64,000 nt of DNA from Clostridium_S neuense. GTDB taxonomy: Bacteria > Bacillota > Clostridia > Clostridiales > Clostridiaceae. The translations under genes and the position numbers were made by a program. The notes under the pieces are model-generated. The model was given only the letters and a program-made list of their open reading frames with translations, had not been told where the DNA came from and ran no database searches. Shown one piece after another: positions 35,735-44,877 of the stretch (its first letter is position 1; each line of letters opens with the position of its first letter). The DNA is taken from the NCBI RefSeq assembly GCF_045310695.1, contig NZ_JBJIAA010000016.1, positions 1 to 64,000 on the forward strand, written 5' to 3'.

Positions 35735-36757
35735 ATGAAGTTTAATCATGTATTAGAGAATGAAAAATGTGAAAATTTAAAGTTAACTCCTGAAAAGTTT
35801 ATGGAACTCATAGGCTATAATGAAGAAAAATTAGATAGAAAGGTTGATATACTTTCAGTTGAAGAGTTTGATAAGTACACAAGAAAATTAATTAGATATG
35901 AAGTTAGTTCAAATGAAAAGGTTGAGGCATACTTACTCATTCCAAAGAACATAAAAGGCAAAGTCCCAGGGGTTCTGGCAATACACGGAACCGATAAAGG
36001 GGATGAATATAAGCTTGGAAAAAGTACAGCTGCTGGAATATGCAAGAATGATGAATTAGGATATGGACTTGAACTTTGTTTAAATGGATATGTAGTTATA
36101 TGTCCAGATAGATTTCCTTATGAAAGTAGGCGAATTGAAGAAGCTAATTTTTATAGTGATTTTATTAAAAAAAATTCTATAAGTAAGAAGACAAACGTAA
36201 ACGAAAGCTATAGAATGTTTAAGTGCAGTAAGCTTTTATATAGTGGACATACTGAAATGGGATGTGAAATGTTTGAAATGAAAAGAGCAATTGATGTACT
36301 TCAAAGTTTTGAGGAAGTAAATAGTGAAAAAATAGGTGTAATCGGCTCTGGAGAAGGTGGATTACTTGCAATGTTAACTATATTTTTAGACAAAAGAATA
36401 AAAGTTGGATGTGCCAACTACAATATGTATTTTGCTAGCAATTTGTATAGCGATACTAATATGAAATTTATTAAAGGGTTTGACATGTGTATTTCTATTC
36501 CTGGATTAAATAAGTATGATGCAGAATGTGACATACTTTCAGGTATTGCACCAAGACCCTTTATTTTTACGCGAAATAGTAAAAATGAGTTTGAACAGCA
36601 TTTTCAAAAAGTAAGTGATAGGGTTAGGGAAAAATATTTGGATATGAGGGTACCTAATAAATACAGCAGCATAGTGTTTAACAGTGAAAGTTCATTCCCA
36701 CAGGACATTAGAGAAAAGTGCTATTACTGGATAGCAAAATGGATGAAAGTAAAATGA
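35735..36757 (+). CDS. Alpha/beta hydrolase, acetyl-xylan-esterase/dienelactone-hydrolase-like
   Basis: About 340 residues from the ATG at 35735, which follows GGGGGGA; the longer frame starts inside the promoter. KVPGVLAIHGTDKGDEY (near 78-94) is the oxyanion-hole strand and GVIGSGEGGLLAM near 204 is the nucleophile elbow. In the usual GxSxGG elbow the central residue is Ser; here the aligned position appears to be Gly (G-S-G-E-G-G), so the nucleophile may be shifted or lost. There is no signal peptide, so it is cytoplasmic. The substrate is unknown; sugar-ester deacetylation is one option for this family. It has its own promoter with an operator-like site. Confidence 0.6.
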   Translation: MKFNHVLENEKCENLKLTPEKFMELIGYNEEKLDRKVDILSVEEFDKYTRKLIRYEVSSNEKVEAYLLIPKNIKGKVPGVLAIHGTDKGDEYKLGKSTAAGICKNDELGYGLELCLNGYVVICPDRFPYESRRIEEANFYSDFIKKNSISKKTNVNESYRMFKCSKLLYSGHTEMGCEMFEMKRAIDVLQSFEEVNSEKIGVIGSGEGGLLAMLTIFLDKRIKVGCANYNMYFASNLYSDTNMKFIKGFDMCISIPGLNKYDAECDILSGIAPRPFIFTRNSKNEFEQHFQKVSDRVREKYLDMRVPNKYSSIVFNSESSFPQDIREKCYYWIAKWMKVK

Positions 36758-36795
36758 AGCTTAATAATTTAGCAATTAAATGAGAATTTCTAAAC

Positions 36796-36840
36796 AATAG
36801 AAGCTGCTATTAATATTTTATTGATAGCAGCTTCTATTAT
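36796..36840. terminator. Bidirectional terminator between convergent genes
   Basis: A 15-bp stem (36796-36810 with 36824-36838) lies between the hydrolase gene and the reverse carboxypeptidase gene. Confidence 0.75.
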
Positions 36841-36841
36841 T

Positions 36842-38143
36842 TTAGAAATATGATTTTTTACTTCTTGATCTTTTAGCTATTTTAAAAATTATGGTAATTA
36901 AAACTCCCAATATTGCAATTATTCCAAGTAAAGTTAATCCATATAAAAGTTTATTAGTACCTAATAAATCTTTTGTAGATATTGATGGATATAATTTATA
37001 GGTTTTAGTAATTCCTCTTTCACTGAGAGTTACTGTTCCAACAGAATTATTTGAATTTAATTTCCAAGGATTTATACTGGAAATGTTTTGAGTAACGGAT
37101 TTTTCAGTATCATTTAACTGGTTTTTGTAATAAACTATATCTTTATCTAAAATTAAATTAATATTTGCCGTTTTTTCTGGTCCGAAAAATTTAAATGGCT
37201 TATAGGATACTTTTATTGTGCTGTATGCAGTGCTTTTTTTATGCAGTGTAGTAGGTGAGCATTCATAGCTATAATTTATTAAACTCTGCATATCCTTAAA
37301 TACTTGAAGATCTTTGCTATCATATACAGATTTCATTACTACACCTATTATTTTTCTTCCATTTCTATTGTATAAGGCTATGAGACATTTGCCAGCATTT
37401 GATGTAGAACCTGTTTTACCACCTATGCAAGTTTTATCATAAACTGATTCTTTAGGGTCTATGATTTTATTTGTGTTTGTTATTGGAAATTTTACTTTAT
37501 CTTCAGTATAAATAGTTGATTTTTGCTTAGAAATAGTGTCATATATCCATTTGTTCTTAAAAGCTGCCTTGGCAAGCTTACTCATATCATAAGCAGTACT
37601 GTAATGATTATCGTCATGAAGACCATTTGGAGTAACAAAATGAGTATTCTTTAAACCAAGAGCTTGTACTTCTTTATTCATAATGGATGAAAAATTATTT
37701 TTGGTTTCATTAGTAGAATCATTAATCTTTCCTAGTATATTTGATGCAATAACATATGCCATATCATTTCCAGAATAAATTAAAAGCCCCTGCATAACGC
37801 TGTCAGCTGACATTTTTTCTCCTACTTTTATTGGATGAATGTTTTTATTTAGAGAAAATTCCGGCTGCTCTTTAGCACTATTTGAGTAAGCTAGCATATC
37901 AGAAGGTTTTTTACTTTTAGTAAGTAAAAGAGCAGTTAATAATTTAGTCGTACTTGCTGGATAAATTTTGTCATCTGGATTTTTAGAATAAATTACTTCA
38001 CCAGTTTCTGCATCGATAGATATAGCGGTTTTTGCAACTATACTTGGTTCTGAAGAAGTCTTTGAAGTTGCAGCAAAGGTAGTTGAGGATATAGAAAATA
38101 TTAGCGTAAAACTTATTAATGTAGATAAAAATTTGTGTTTCAA
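36842..38143 (-). CDS. D-alanyl-D-alanine carboxypeptidase (PBP5/DacF type)
   Basis: A low-molecular-weight penicillin-binding protein that trims the terminal D-Ala of peptidoglycan pentapeptides. It has 433 residues if started at the TTG at 38143, which lies 8 bases after GGAG; an ATG at 38149 is too close to that site. A signal peptide covers about 1-25. The active-site motifs are STTK at 64-67, SGN at 124-126 and KTG at 243-245. A PBP5-like C-terminal beta domain follows. It ends in a membrane helix with a basic tail (RSRSKKSYF), so it is anchored by a helix rather than the usual amphipathic segment. Confidence 0.92.
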   Translation of the reverse strand: MKHKFLSTLISFTLIFSISSTTFAATSKTSSEPSIVAKTAISIDAETGEVIYSKNPDDKIYPASTTKLLTALLLTKSKKPSDMLAYSNSAKEQPEFSLNKNIHPIKVGEKMSADSVMQGLLIYSGNDMAYVIASNILGKINDSTNETKNNFSSIMNKEVQALGLKNTHFVTPNGLHDDNHYSTAYDMSKLAKAAFKNKWIYDTISKQKSTIYTEDKVKFPITNTNKIIDPKESVYDKTCIGGKTGSTSNAGKCLIALYNRNGRKIIGVVMKSVYDSKDLQVFKDMQSLINYSYECSPTTLHKKSTAYSTIKVSYKPFKFFGPEKTANINLILDKDIVYYKNQLNDTEKSVTQNISSINPWKLNSNNSVGTVTLSERGITKTYKLYPSISTKDLLGTNKLLYGLTLLGIIAILGVLITIIFKIAKRSRSKKSYF

Positions 38144-38205
38144 TGTCATCGCTCCATTTATTTAAGTATTTAAAATTACATAAAAAGTATATCATAATAA
38201 GGATA

Positions 38206-38260
38206 GTAAAAAAACATTGCTTCAAAAATATAATAAAATTGTAATTTTTGAAGCAATGTT
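38206..38260 (-). terminator. Terminator of the 38269 gene
   Basis: A 17-bp inverted repeat (38213-38229 with 38244-38260) is followed, on the minus strand, by seven T. Confidence 0.82.
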
Positions 38261-38268
38261 TAATAAAA

Positions 38269-38613
38269 TTATTCAGCACTTTTACCTTTTACATTTACAA
38301 AAAGTAGTGAAAGAGCAATTAAAGCTACATAGACAAACATATAATAAACTGGCAGCAAGCCGGCGGTAGACAAAAACTTTAAATATATAAATAGTATCAA
38401 TGAAATAACAGTCCAAAATATAGATATGTATGATAGCATATTATTTTTTTGACGCCAGGACATAGGATCTTTCATATTGCCCAAAATCTTATCTCTAGAT
38501 TTACTTCCTGGAGAGGTTTTAGCAACTAATGATTTAAAGTATATTGAAAATGCAATTCCAATTAAGGCTATGCCTAAAAACCAGTATGATAAAGATATAG
38601 TTGTAACATTCAT
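38269..38613 (-). CDS. Small membrane protein of unknown function
   Basis: A 114-residue protein with three hydrophobic helices (about 8-26, 60-80 and 84-106). A charged cytoplasmic loop between the first two contains SKSRDKILG and DPMSWRQKN. I do not recognise the family. GGAGCG lies 8 bases before the ATG. It has its own terminator and is separated from the next reverse gene by about 80 bases. Confidence 0.65.
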   Translation of the reverse strand: MNVTTISLSYWFLGIALIGIAFSIYFKSLVAKTSPGSKSRDKILGNMKDPMSWRQKNNMLSYISIFWTVISLILFIYLKFLSTAGLLPVYYMFVYVALIALSLLFVNVKGKSAE

Positions 38614-38691
38614 GAAAATCGCTCCTTATAGTAAAGTGAATAAAATATAATTTTGTTTACTTTACTATAAGTTTATCCTTAAAATAGAAAA

Positions 38692-39195
38692 TTATACTCT
38701 GCTTTTATTAGTGTGCACCTTTATATTTTTGAATTTATTAAAAATACTTATCAATTTTATATATTGATATTCTATATATGGATTTTCATTTGTAGGTAAG
38801 TCCTTTTGTACATCATCTTTTGGAATTGTAATATCTATTAGTTTGTTTTTATGCTTAAATTTAACTACATAAGCATCTTCAGAATCATAGCCTATTTCTA
38901 TAAAGCCAAGCGCCAGTGATTTTTCAGAAACTTTTTCTATAGAAATAATTTCTGAACGCATAATTGGGCTTTTACTTATTTTGTACAGTATTAGATTCTT
39001 TGCGTATTTCAATATGGTGTAAATTACTATTCCTAATATGCTTACAAATATATACATAGCAACGATATTTTTTTTGGGAATTAAGTATACTATATGTTCA
39101 AAAGATGATGTGCCTAAAACACCATAAAGAACAATTGGTGCAATTATAAGGCAAATAAGTAAAGTTAAAATTGTATTTAGTATTTTATTTTTCAT
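38692..39195 (-). CDS. Membrane protein of unknown function
   Basis: A 167-residue protein. Two hydrophobic helices (about 6-27 and 43-63) are followed by a soluble domain of about 95 residues with beta-rich, charged sequence (VKFKHKNKLIDITIPKDDV). It has no cysteines and no motif I can name. GGAGATG precedes the ATG. It is divergent from the cobalamin-riboswitch operon and may share a regulatory region of about 120 bases with it. Confidence 0.6.
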   Translation of the reverse strand: MKNKILNTILTLLICLIIAPIVLYGVLGTSSFEHIVYLIPKKNIVAMYIFVSILGIVIYTILKYAKNLILYKISKSPIMRSEIISIEKVSEKSLALGFIEIGYDSEDAYVVKFKHKNKLIDITIPKDDVQKDLPTNENPYIEYQYIKLISIFNKFKNIKVHTNKSRV

Positions 39196-39312
39196 AATAT
39201 CATCTCCGTATAATCCTTTAGTAAAATTATAAAATAAAAAATAAAATTTTTAAAGTATAAATTTTAATATTATGATTAGAACATGTATAGTTGAACTAGT
39301 TTTAATGTATAT

Positions 39313-39341
39313 TTGAAAAAATGAAGAATATATGATAATAT
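39313..39341 (+). promoter_or_regulatory. Promoter of the cobalamin-transport operon
   Basis: TTGAAA at 39313-39318, 17 bases, then TAATAT at 39336-39341 with an upstream TG-A (extended -10). It would start transcription near 39348, shortly before the riboswitch. Confidence 0.6.
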
Positions 39342-39364
39342 AAGCTTAACAATTTTAATATTGG

Positions 39365-39545
39365 CTTTAATATAAGGGAATGCGGTATATGCCGCAGCAG
39401 CCCCCGCTACTGTAAGCATGGACAAATGATTTGTAGAGCATATCTTTAACACCACTCATTTGTAAGATTATTTTTATGGAAATATGAGCATTTGGGGAAG
39501 GTAAATCATGAGGATGAGGTGCAAGCCAGGATATCTTATATTAAG
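39365..39545 (+). promoter_or_regulatory. Cobalamin riboswitch
   Basis: The conserved blocks are present in order: GGGAAT, GCCGCAGCAGCCCCCGCTACTGTAA, CACCACT (the GCCACTG-like block), GGGGAAGG, GAGGATGA and the B12 box GCAAGCCAGGATATC. The closing P1 helix is CTTTAATATAAG (39365-39376) with CTTATATTAAG (39535-39545). It precedes an ECF transporter operon. Classes with this box bind adenosyl- or other cobalamins; which form is bound cannot be read here. Confidence 0.95.
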
Positions 39546-39601
39546 TGGAAATCGATATTGAACTTTAGCGTTTTTATTGGTCTCCTGTCTATAGCAATTC
39601 C

Positions 39602-39692
39602 ACCTTCGGAGGGAAGGTTAAGGTTTTATAAAAAGAGGCTATGCTTAGCTTTTTTGTCATACTATGAACCTTAGGGTTCTTTTTGTTTTTTT
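39602..39692 (+). terminator. Expression platform of the cobalamin riboswitch, two hairpins
   Basis: GCTA-TGCT-TAGC at 39638-39649 is followed by six T. GAACC-TTAG-GGTTC at 39666-39679 is followed by two T runs. A third hairpin, ACCTTC/GAAGGT, lies at 39602-39618. TAAGGTT at 39619-39625 is complementary to AACCTTA at 39667-39673 and could prevent the last hairpin. Repression by terminated transcription when B12 is plentiful is the expected outcome. Confidence 0.6.
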
Positions 39693-39724
39693 GTAAATAA
39701 ATTTGATGGTTAAAGGTGGTAAAT

Positions 39725-40579
39725 TTGAATAAGCTTCATGTTATTAGTCCTGTTAATCTATGCTTGGCCTTGCTAATAATAACTTTCTTAGAGGATAACC
39801 CTCTTGTAATATTTTGTATATTTGCATTTGTAGTCACCAATATTATTAAAAGCCATGAGTTTTTGAAACTAAAAAGTGCATTTATATATTTTATACCAAT
39901 TGCTATTGTAACTATAATAATAAATATGCTATTTGTATCCAAAGGAAGTTTTGTGCTTGTAAATATTTGGGGAAGATATTTTACACTTGAGGCTGTTATT
40001 TATGCTTTTACACTTACTCTTAAGCTTTTAGTAGTTATATACATTTTTCTACTGCTGGGCATTCTTATAGATTCTGATGCAGCGGTCTCATATTTTTTAA
40101 GTAAAATTCCTAAAACAACTTTAGCAATGATGATTGGATTTAAGTTTTTTCCAGCAATGCAGGAAAGATTGAAAAATATAAAGATGATATATAAAATTCG
40201 TGGCGTTGAGTTTGAAAGTGGAAATTTAAAAAGTAAAGTAAAAGGTGTCATGGAAATACTATCTGTTCTTTTAGAGGATTCTCTAGAAACCTTTTTTAAT
40301 ATAGCTGAGACCTCATATGTAAGAGGTTTTTTAAGTGGAAAAAGAACAATGTATGAAAAACAAAAATTTCATAAAAAAGATTACATGTTTATGCTTGTAT
40401 ATTTAAGCTATTCATTATGCTTTCTTGTAGTTCATTTATTAGGCCTTGATAAGTTTGAAATATATTCTCAGGGTATAAATAAAAAATCGTTTTTTAATCT
40501 ATCTGTCTACACATTTATAGTTGTAACATTGCTTAGTTTAATTTTATTGCTTAGAAAATCAAACAGAGTGGAGAGTTGA
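39725..40579 (+). CDS. ecfT: ECF transporter transmembrane component EcfT
   Basis: The energy-coupling membrane scaffold of an ECF vitamin importer. About 284 residues from the TTG at 39725, preceded by AGGTGG; the GTG at 39716 lies inside that site. About five hydrophobic helices are present. The cytoplasmic coupling helices contain the family Ala-Arg-Gly-type motifs in the form KIRGVEFESG (near 160) and SYVRGFLSGK (near 200). It is the first gene of the cobalamin operon and overlaps the spacer before ecfA. Confidence 0.85.
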   Translation: MNKLHVISPVNLCLALLIITFLEDNPLVIFCIFAFVVTNIIKSHEFLKLKSAFIYFIPIAIVTIIINMLFVSKGSFVLVNIWGRYFTLEAVIYAFTLTLKLLVVIYIFLLLGILIDSDAAVSYFLSKIPKTTLAMMIGFKFFPAMQERLKNIKMIYKIRGVEFESGNLKSKVKGVMEILSVLLEDSLETFFNIAETSYVRGFLSGKRTMYEKQKFHKKDYMFMLVYLSYSLCFLVVHLLGLDKFEIYSQGINKKSFFNLSVYTFIVVTLLSLILLLRKSNRVES

Positions 40580-40587
40580 GAAATTAC

Positions 40588-42213
40588 ATGAGTTACGTAA
40601 AAGTAGAAAATTTAAGTTATTTCTATCCTGATGAAAAAAGTGCAAGTATATGTGATGTAAATCTTGAAATACATAAGGGAGATGTACTTCTTCTTTGTGG
40701 TAAATCAGGTTCTGGAAAATCTACACTTGGAAGGTGCTTTACAGGAGCAGTTCCTAACTTTTATGGTGGAACCATTGGAGGAAACATAATATTAAATGGT
40801 AAGAAGCTGGAAGAACTTTCAGATAGGGAAAGAGCTTCCGAGGTGACTATGGTATTTCAGGATCCTGAAAAGCAAATTTTGATGGATAAGGTGTTTAGGG
40901 AAATAGCTTTTGGACCTGAAAACATAGGAATAGAGAGCAGTGTTATAAAGAGAAGGGTAATTGAAACCATGCAATTTTGCAATATATTGCATTTAAAAGA
41001 TAGGTTTATAAATACGCTTTCTGGTGGAGAAAAACAAAAAGTAGCAGTGGCTTCAGCTCTTGCATATATGCCTAAATTTATTGTGTTTGATGAACCAACC
41101 TCTCAGCTTGCTCCAGAGGCCTCAGACGAAATTATAAATCTCATAAAAAAGATTAACAACGAGCTTGGAATTACAGTTGTTTTAATAGAACAAAGAATAG
41201 ATAGATGTTTTGATATAGCAGATAGAGTAGCCGTAATGAAGGATGGAAAAATAGTTTTTTATGGAGACAAGGTGGAAATGTACAGCAGTAGCTTAGATGA
41301 AGTGAAAAGTTTTTTTCCATCATATCTGAAGGTTTCCAAGATATTAGGTATAGAAAAAATGCCTGGTAGCTTTAGGGAGCTTCGAAAAGTTTTAAATACT
41401 TCTTCAAATTTAATAGAGCCTAAAAAAACAGGTGAAATAGCTTTGCCAGAGGAAGATGTTATTGAAATAAAAAAAGTAACCTGTAAGTACGGAGATACTA
41501 TAGCAAATAGCAATATTGATTTAAATATAAAAAGGGGAAGCTTTAATGCAATTATAGGTTCTAATGGTGCAGGAAAAAGTACTTTAGTTAAGGCTGTTAT
41601 GGGATTTGTAAAGTATAGCGGAAGTATAAAATTAATGGGACATGAGGTGAAAAAATTAAAATTTAAAGATATAGGAGTAAAGATTGGCTATGTATCTCAG
41701 AATCCAAATGATTATTTGTCAAAAGATACAGTTTATGATGAATTAAAATTTACACTGGACAATTATGGTTTAGATGATGATGGGATTATAGATTACACTT
41801 TAAAAGAGCTTGATATTTATAAATTTAAATTGAAAAATCCTAGGGATTTAAGTGGGGGAGAAAAACAAAGGGTTGCTATTGCTTCTGTACTTGTACTTAA
41901 ACCAGAAATCTTAATATTGGATGAACCTACAAGGGGACTTGATGAAGATGTGAAGTATAAGCTTGGAGATATACTTAAAAATTTAAATAACAATGGCTCT
42001 ACTATAATAATGATCACACATGATTTGGATTTTGCCGCTAGATTTTGCAGTAATTTTATTTTAATGTTTGATGGTAAAAAAATTACAAGTGGAAGTAAAT
42101 ATGAAGTACTTAAGCAAGGGATATATTACACAACAAATATTAATAAATTATTTAGGGATATAAATTCAAACGTATTTGTAATTGAAGACATAAAAGGGGA
42201 TGCAGCAAGGTGA
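40588..42213 (+). CDS. ecfA: ECF transporter double ATPase (EcfA-EcfA' fusion)
   Basis: A 541-residue protein with two complete ABC ATPase domains in one chain. The first has Walker A GKSGSGKST, signature LSGGEKQKVA and Walker B FIVFDEPT. The second has GSNGAGKST, LSGGEKQRVA and ILILDEPT. The ATG at 40588 is preferred; GGAG lies a rather long 14 bases upstream, and a TTG at 40576 is also possible. In many Firmicutes the two ATPases are separate genes. It energises uptake through EcfT and the following S component. Confidence 0.88.
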   Translation: MSYVKVENLSYFYPDEKSASICDVNLEIHKGDVLLLCGKSGSGKSTLGRCFTGAVPNFYGGTIGGNIILNGKKLEELSDRERASEVTMVFQDPEKQILMDKVFREIAFGPENIGIESSVIKRRVIETMQFCNILHLKDRFINTLSGGEKQKVAVASALAYMPKFIVFDEPTSQLAPEASDEIINLIKKINNELGITVVLIEQRIDRCFDIADRVAVMKDGKIVFYGDKVEMYSSSLDEVKSFFPSYLKVSKILGIEKMPGSFRELRKVLNTSSNLIEPKKTGEIALPEEDVIEIKKVTCKYGDTIANSNIDLNIKRGSFNAIIGSNGAGKSTLVKAVMGFVKYSGSIKLMGHEVKKLKFKDIGVKIGYVSQNPNDYLSKDTVYDELKFTLDNYGLDDDGIIDYTLKELDIYKFKLKNPRDLSGGEKQRVAIASVLVLKPEILILDEPTRGLDEDVKYKLGDILKNLNNNGSTIIMITHDLDFAARFCSNFILMFDGKKITSGSKYEVLKQGIYYTTNINKLFRDINSNVFVIEDIKGDAAR

Positions 42214-42218
42214 GAAGA

Positions 42219-42911
42219 TTGCTTTCTTTTTTAATATTAGTATTTGTACTATTTCTTATGATTATAGCATTTAAATATGGAGGAGAAAATTATTTTCCTA
42301 TAATAATTACTTTAGCTGTTTTTGGAATTGTTATTATCTCATATGTTTACTTTGAAAAAAGTTATATGGGCACGAAGGAAATAGTACTTATTGGAGGGAT
42401 TTCTGCTTTTGCAGCTGCATCTAGGATTGTATTTGTAGCTATACCGAATGTTAAGCCAGTCACATTTATTGTAGCACTTTCTGGACTTGTTTTTGGTTCC
42501 TTTGAGGGTTTTCTCGTTGGAAGCACTACAGCTTTTATATCAAACATATTTTTTGGTCAAGGACCATGGACACCTTGGCAGATGTTTTCATGGGGGCTTG
42601 TAGGGTATATATCAGGTATTATTGGTAGAAAAGATAAAAAATTATCCGTTGAGGTGTTTGCTGTGATATGTTTTTTATATGGCTTTATGTTTGACTGGAT
42701 AATGGATTTGTGGCATGTTCTAGGCTTTATAAGGCCTATAAATATAAAAACTGTATTCTTAGCATACTTGTCAGGAATTACTTTTGATGTAATGCATGCA
42801 GTTGGTAATTTTATATTTTGTATTGTATTTTATGAAAAATTTTATAAAATACTTCTTAGATTTAAGAAGAGAATGAAAGTAACATATTTAAAAGAGGGGG
42901 AAAAGACATGA
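42219..42911 (+). CDS. ECF transporter substrate-binding (S) component, probably cobalamin
   Basis: About 230 residues from the TTG at 42219, which follows AAGGTGA; the longer frame starts with the GTG inside it. Six to seven hydrophobic helices are present, with FGQGPWTPWQMFSWGLVG near residues 107-124, a pattern seen in ECF S components. It sits between the ATPase and the surface proteins, under a B12 riboswitch, so cobalamin or a cobalamin precursor is the likely substrate. This could be a CbrT-like protein, but I cannot confirm the subfamily. Its stop overlaps the next start (ATGA). Confidence 0.75.
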   Translation: MLSFLILVFVLFLMIIAFKYGGENYFPIIITLAVFGIVIISYVYFEKSYMGTKEIVLIGGISAFAAASRIVFVAIPNVKPVTFIVALSGLVFGSFEGFLVGSTTAFISNIFFGQGPWTPWQMFSWGLVGYISGIIGRKDKKLSVEVFAVICFLYGFMFDWIMDLWHVLGFIRPINIKTVFLAYLSGITFDVMHAVGNFIFCIVFYEKFYKILLRFKKRMKVTYLKEGEKT

Positions 42912-44872
42912 AATTAAAAAAATTAACATGGAAATTTATTTGTTTTATGCTTAGTTTTATTATTATTTTTGCATATTCTTTAAATTTCCAAAGGTTAAAT
43001 GTAAAGGCAGATGTAAAAACAATAAAGGTTGTTATTGATGGTACTCAAGGTGAAATTGCAAGAGGCGATACTGAAAATTACAATGCATTAGATGCTATGA
43101 AAGAAGTTCTAGACGGCAAGGGAATAAAATACAGCGTGCCTGATGGTGAGTATGGAAAATTCATAGATAGTATAAATGATTTAAAAACTAATGATGTTCA
43201 AAAAGGTTCTGGATGGATGTATGCAGTAAAAAAATCAGATGGAACATATGTAACTCCAGATACTTCTATTGATAAGACAAAGCTTGATAGTATGGATGAA
43301 CTTATAGTGTATTTCTCTCTTTGGGGAACTACTTATCTTGCCAATGACATAGAGTTCTCAACAAAAGAAGCAGGTAAGCCTATTAATATTTCAATTAACA
43401 ATAAAGATCTTGATTGGAATACAAATAAAACTGTCGTAACACCAATTGAGAATATAACAGTAAAGCTCACGAATGAAAATGGTGATGATGTACCAGTTTC
43501 TTTAAGCAAGAATACAATAAACATAAATAATGGACTTGAAGCAGGGGATTATTATTTAGATTTAAGTGATTATAGCAAAACTTCAATTCCTAAGGTGGCA
43601 GCAGATAGATTTAAGTTTACTATAACTAAGGATGGTTCTGCTGCTAGTAATCCTGGAAATGATCCGGGAAGTGCACAGGGTGGAAGCAGCAGTAATACTA
43701 ATAGCAATGCTAATATTGAAAATGAAATGAAGTTAACAGAAAATGCAGTTAAAAATTATACTGATGAATGGGCAGCATTAGATCTTAATAAATTAGGAAT
43801 GCAGGGAGGTATAAATAAACAATTTATAAGTGATGCTTTAAATAATATAAATAAAAAGGGAGTATCAAAATACTATAATACTCAAATTGAAAAGTTAATA
43901 ATTGGATTAACAGCAGCAGGATACACACCTTACAACTTTGCAGGAGTAAATTTGGTATCTGAACTTTACAATAGAAATATAGATGATTTTCTTATAAATG
44001 ATGCTATTTATGGACTTTTATCTTATAAATTTGCCAATATAGATGATGCAAATTATAAAATAAAGAAGGATACTCTTAAAAATTATATACTTAAAAATGT
44101 TATAAAAGATGATAAAGGTAATGCTATAGGTTGGTCATATGATCCTTCAACTAAAGCAGCAGATGCTGATATGACAGGAGCAGCTATTTCAGCTTTATCC
44201 TCTTACTACAATTCTGGAGATAAAGAAGTTGTTTCTTCTGTAGATTCAGCTATTAAACATTTAAATGATATTGAAGATGATAATGGTTATGTGCCTGGAA
44301 CTTATGGACCATCCAGTGAAACAAATGCTTTTGTTATTATGGGACTTTTATCTGTAAATGTTACTCCATATGGAGATACAAAGCTATCAAATGGAGAAGT
44401 TAATTTTGCAAAGTCAAAAGGAAATTTAGTAGATGCTTTTCTATCATATAAAACTTCAAATGGACAATATAAACATAATTTATCAGATGAAGAAGCAAAT
44501 GATTTTTCTACTGAAGAGGCCTTTAGAGCTTTATTTTCAATTAATGAGTTTATTAAAAATAAAGCTGCATATAATTATTATGCAAGCAATATAAATGCAG
44601 CTAATCTGCCAGTATACAATGTTCCATCAAATAGCGAATCTAAGGCAAATAATTCTAAAAACTCAGCAGCAGCTTCAACTACAAAAATTAATGCGGCTGC
44701 TTATAAAGTACTTCCTCAAACAGGATATTTCTTTGATTTTAAATTGTTATTTATGTTTGGAATAGTTCTTGTTGGAGTGGGTTTTTGCATAATATGTGTA
44801 TCTGAGAAAAAAGCGTATATATTGTTTAAAATAAAAAATATTAAAGGATATATATCTAAAAGGAGAAATTGA
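42908..44872 (+). CDS. LPQTG surface protein with DUF4430 and alpha/alpha-barrel, candidate cobalamin-capture protein
   Basis: A 654-residue exported protein. The signal peptide covers about 1-34. A DUF4430 domain (about 38-140) carries the family GSGWMYAV at 100-107. A beta-rich stretch (about 150-235) and a Gly/Ser/Asn linker (about 237-265) follow. An all-helical part (about 270-575) has prenyltransferase/squalene-cyclase-like repeats such as ADMTGAAISALSSY and SETNAFVIMGLL. LPQTG at 602-606, a hydrophobic helix (612-631) and a Lys/Arg-rich tail suggest sortase anchoring. DUF4430 is related to the C-terminal domain of mammalian transcobalamin and intrinsic factor, whose other domain is an alpha6/alpha6 barrel. 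The same two folds here, in a B12-riboswitch operon, make cobalamin binding a good inference. It overlaps the S-component gene. Confidence 0.72.
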   Translation: MKLKKLTWKFICFMLSFIIIFAYSLNFQRLNVKADVKTIKVVIDGTQGEIARGDTENYNALDAMKEVLDGKGIKYSVPDGEYGKFIDSINDLKTNDVQKGSGWMYAVKKSDGTYVTPDTSIDKTKLDSMDELIVYFSLWGTTYLANDIEFSTKEAGKPINISINNKDLDWNTNKTVVTPIENITVKLTNENGDDVPVSLSKNTININNGLEAGDYYLDLSDYSKTSIPKVAADRFKFTITKDGSAASNPGNDPGSAQGGSSSNTNSNANIENEMKLTENAVKNYTDEWAALDLNKLGMQGGINKQFISDALNNINKKGVSKYYNTQIEKLIIGLTAAGYTPYNFAGVNLVSELYNRNIDDFLINDAIYGLLSYKFANIDDANYKIKKDTLKNYILKNVIKDDKGNAIGWSYDPSTKAADADMTGAAISALSSYYNSGDKEVVSSVDSAIKHLNDIEDDNGYVPGTYGPSSETNAFVIMGLLSVNVTPYGDTKLSNGEVNFAKSKGNLVDAFLSYKTSNGQYKHNLSDEEANDFSTEEAFRALFSINEFIKNKAAYNYYASNINAANLPVYNVPSNSESKANNSKNSAAASTTKINAAAYKVLPQTGYFFDFKLLFMFGIVLVGVGFCIICVSEKKAYILFKIKNIKGYISKRRN

Positions 44873-44877
44873 TTATA

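Noticed and set aside
39492..39674. 60-codon open frame inside the cobalamin leader
   Set aside because: It overlaps the conserved B12 box and expression platform, has unusual composition and resembles no protein.
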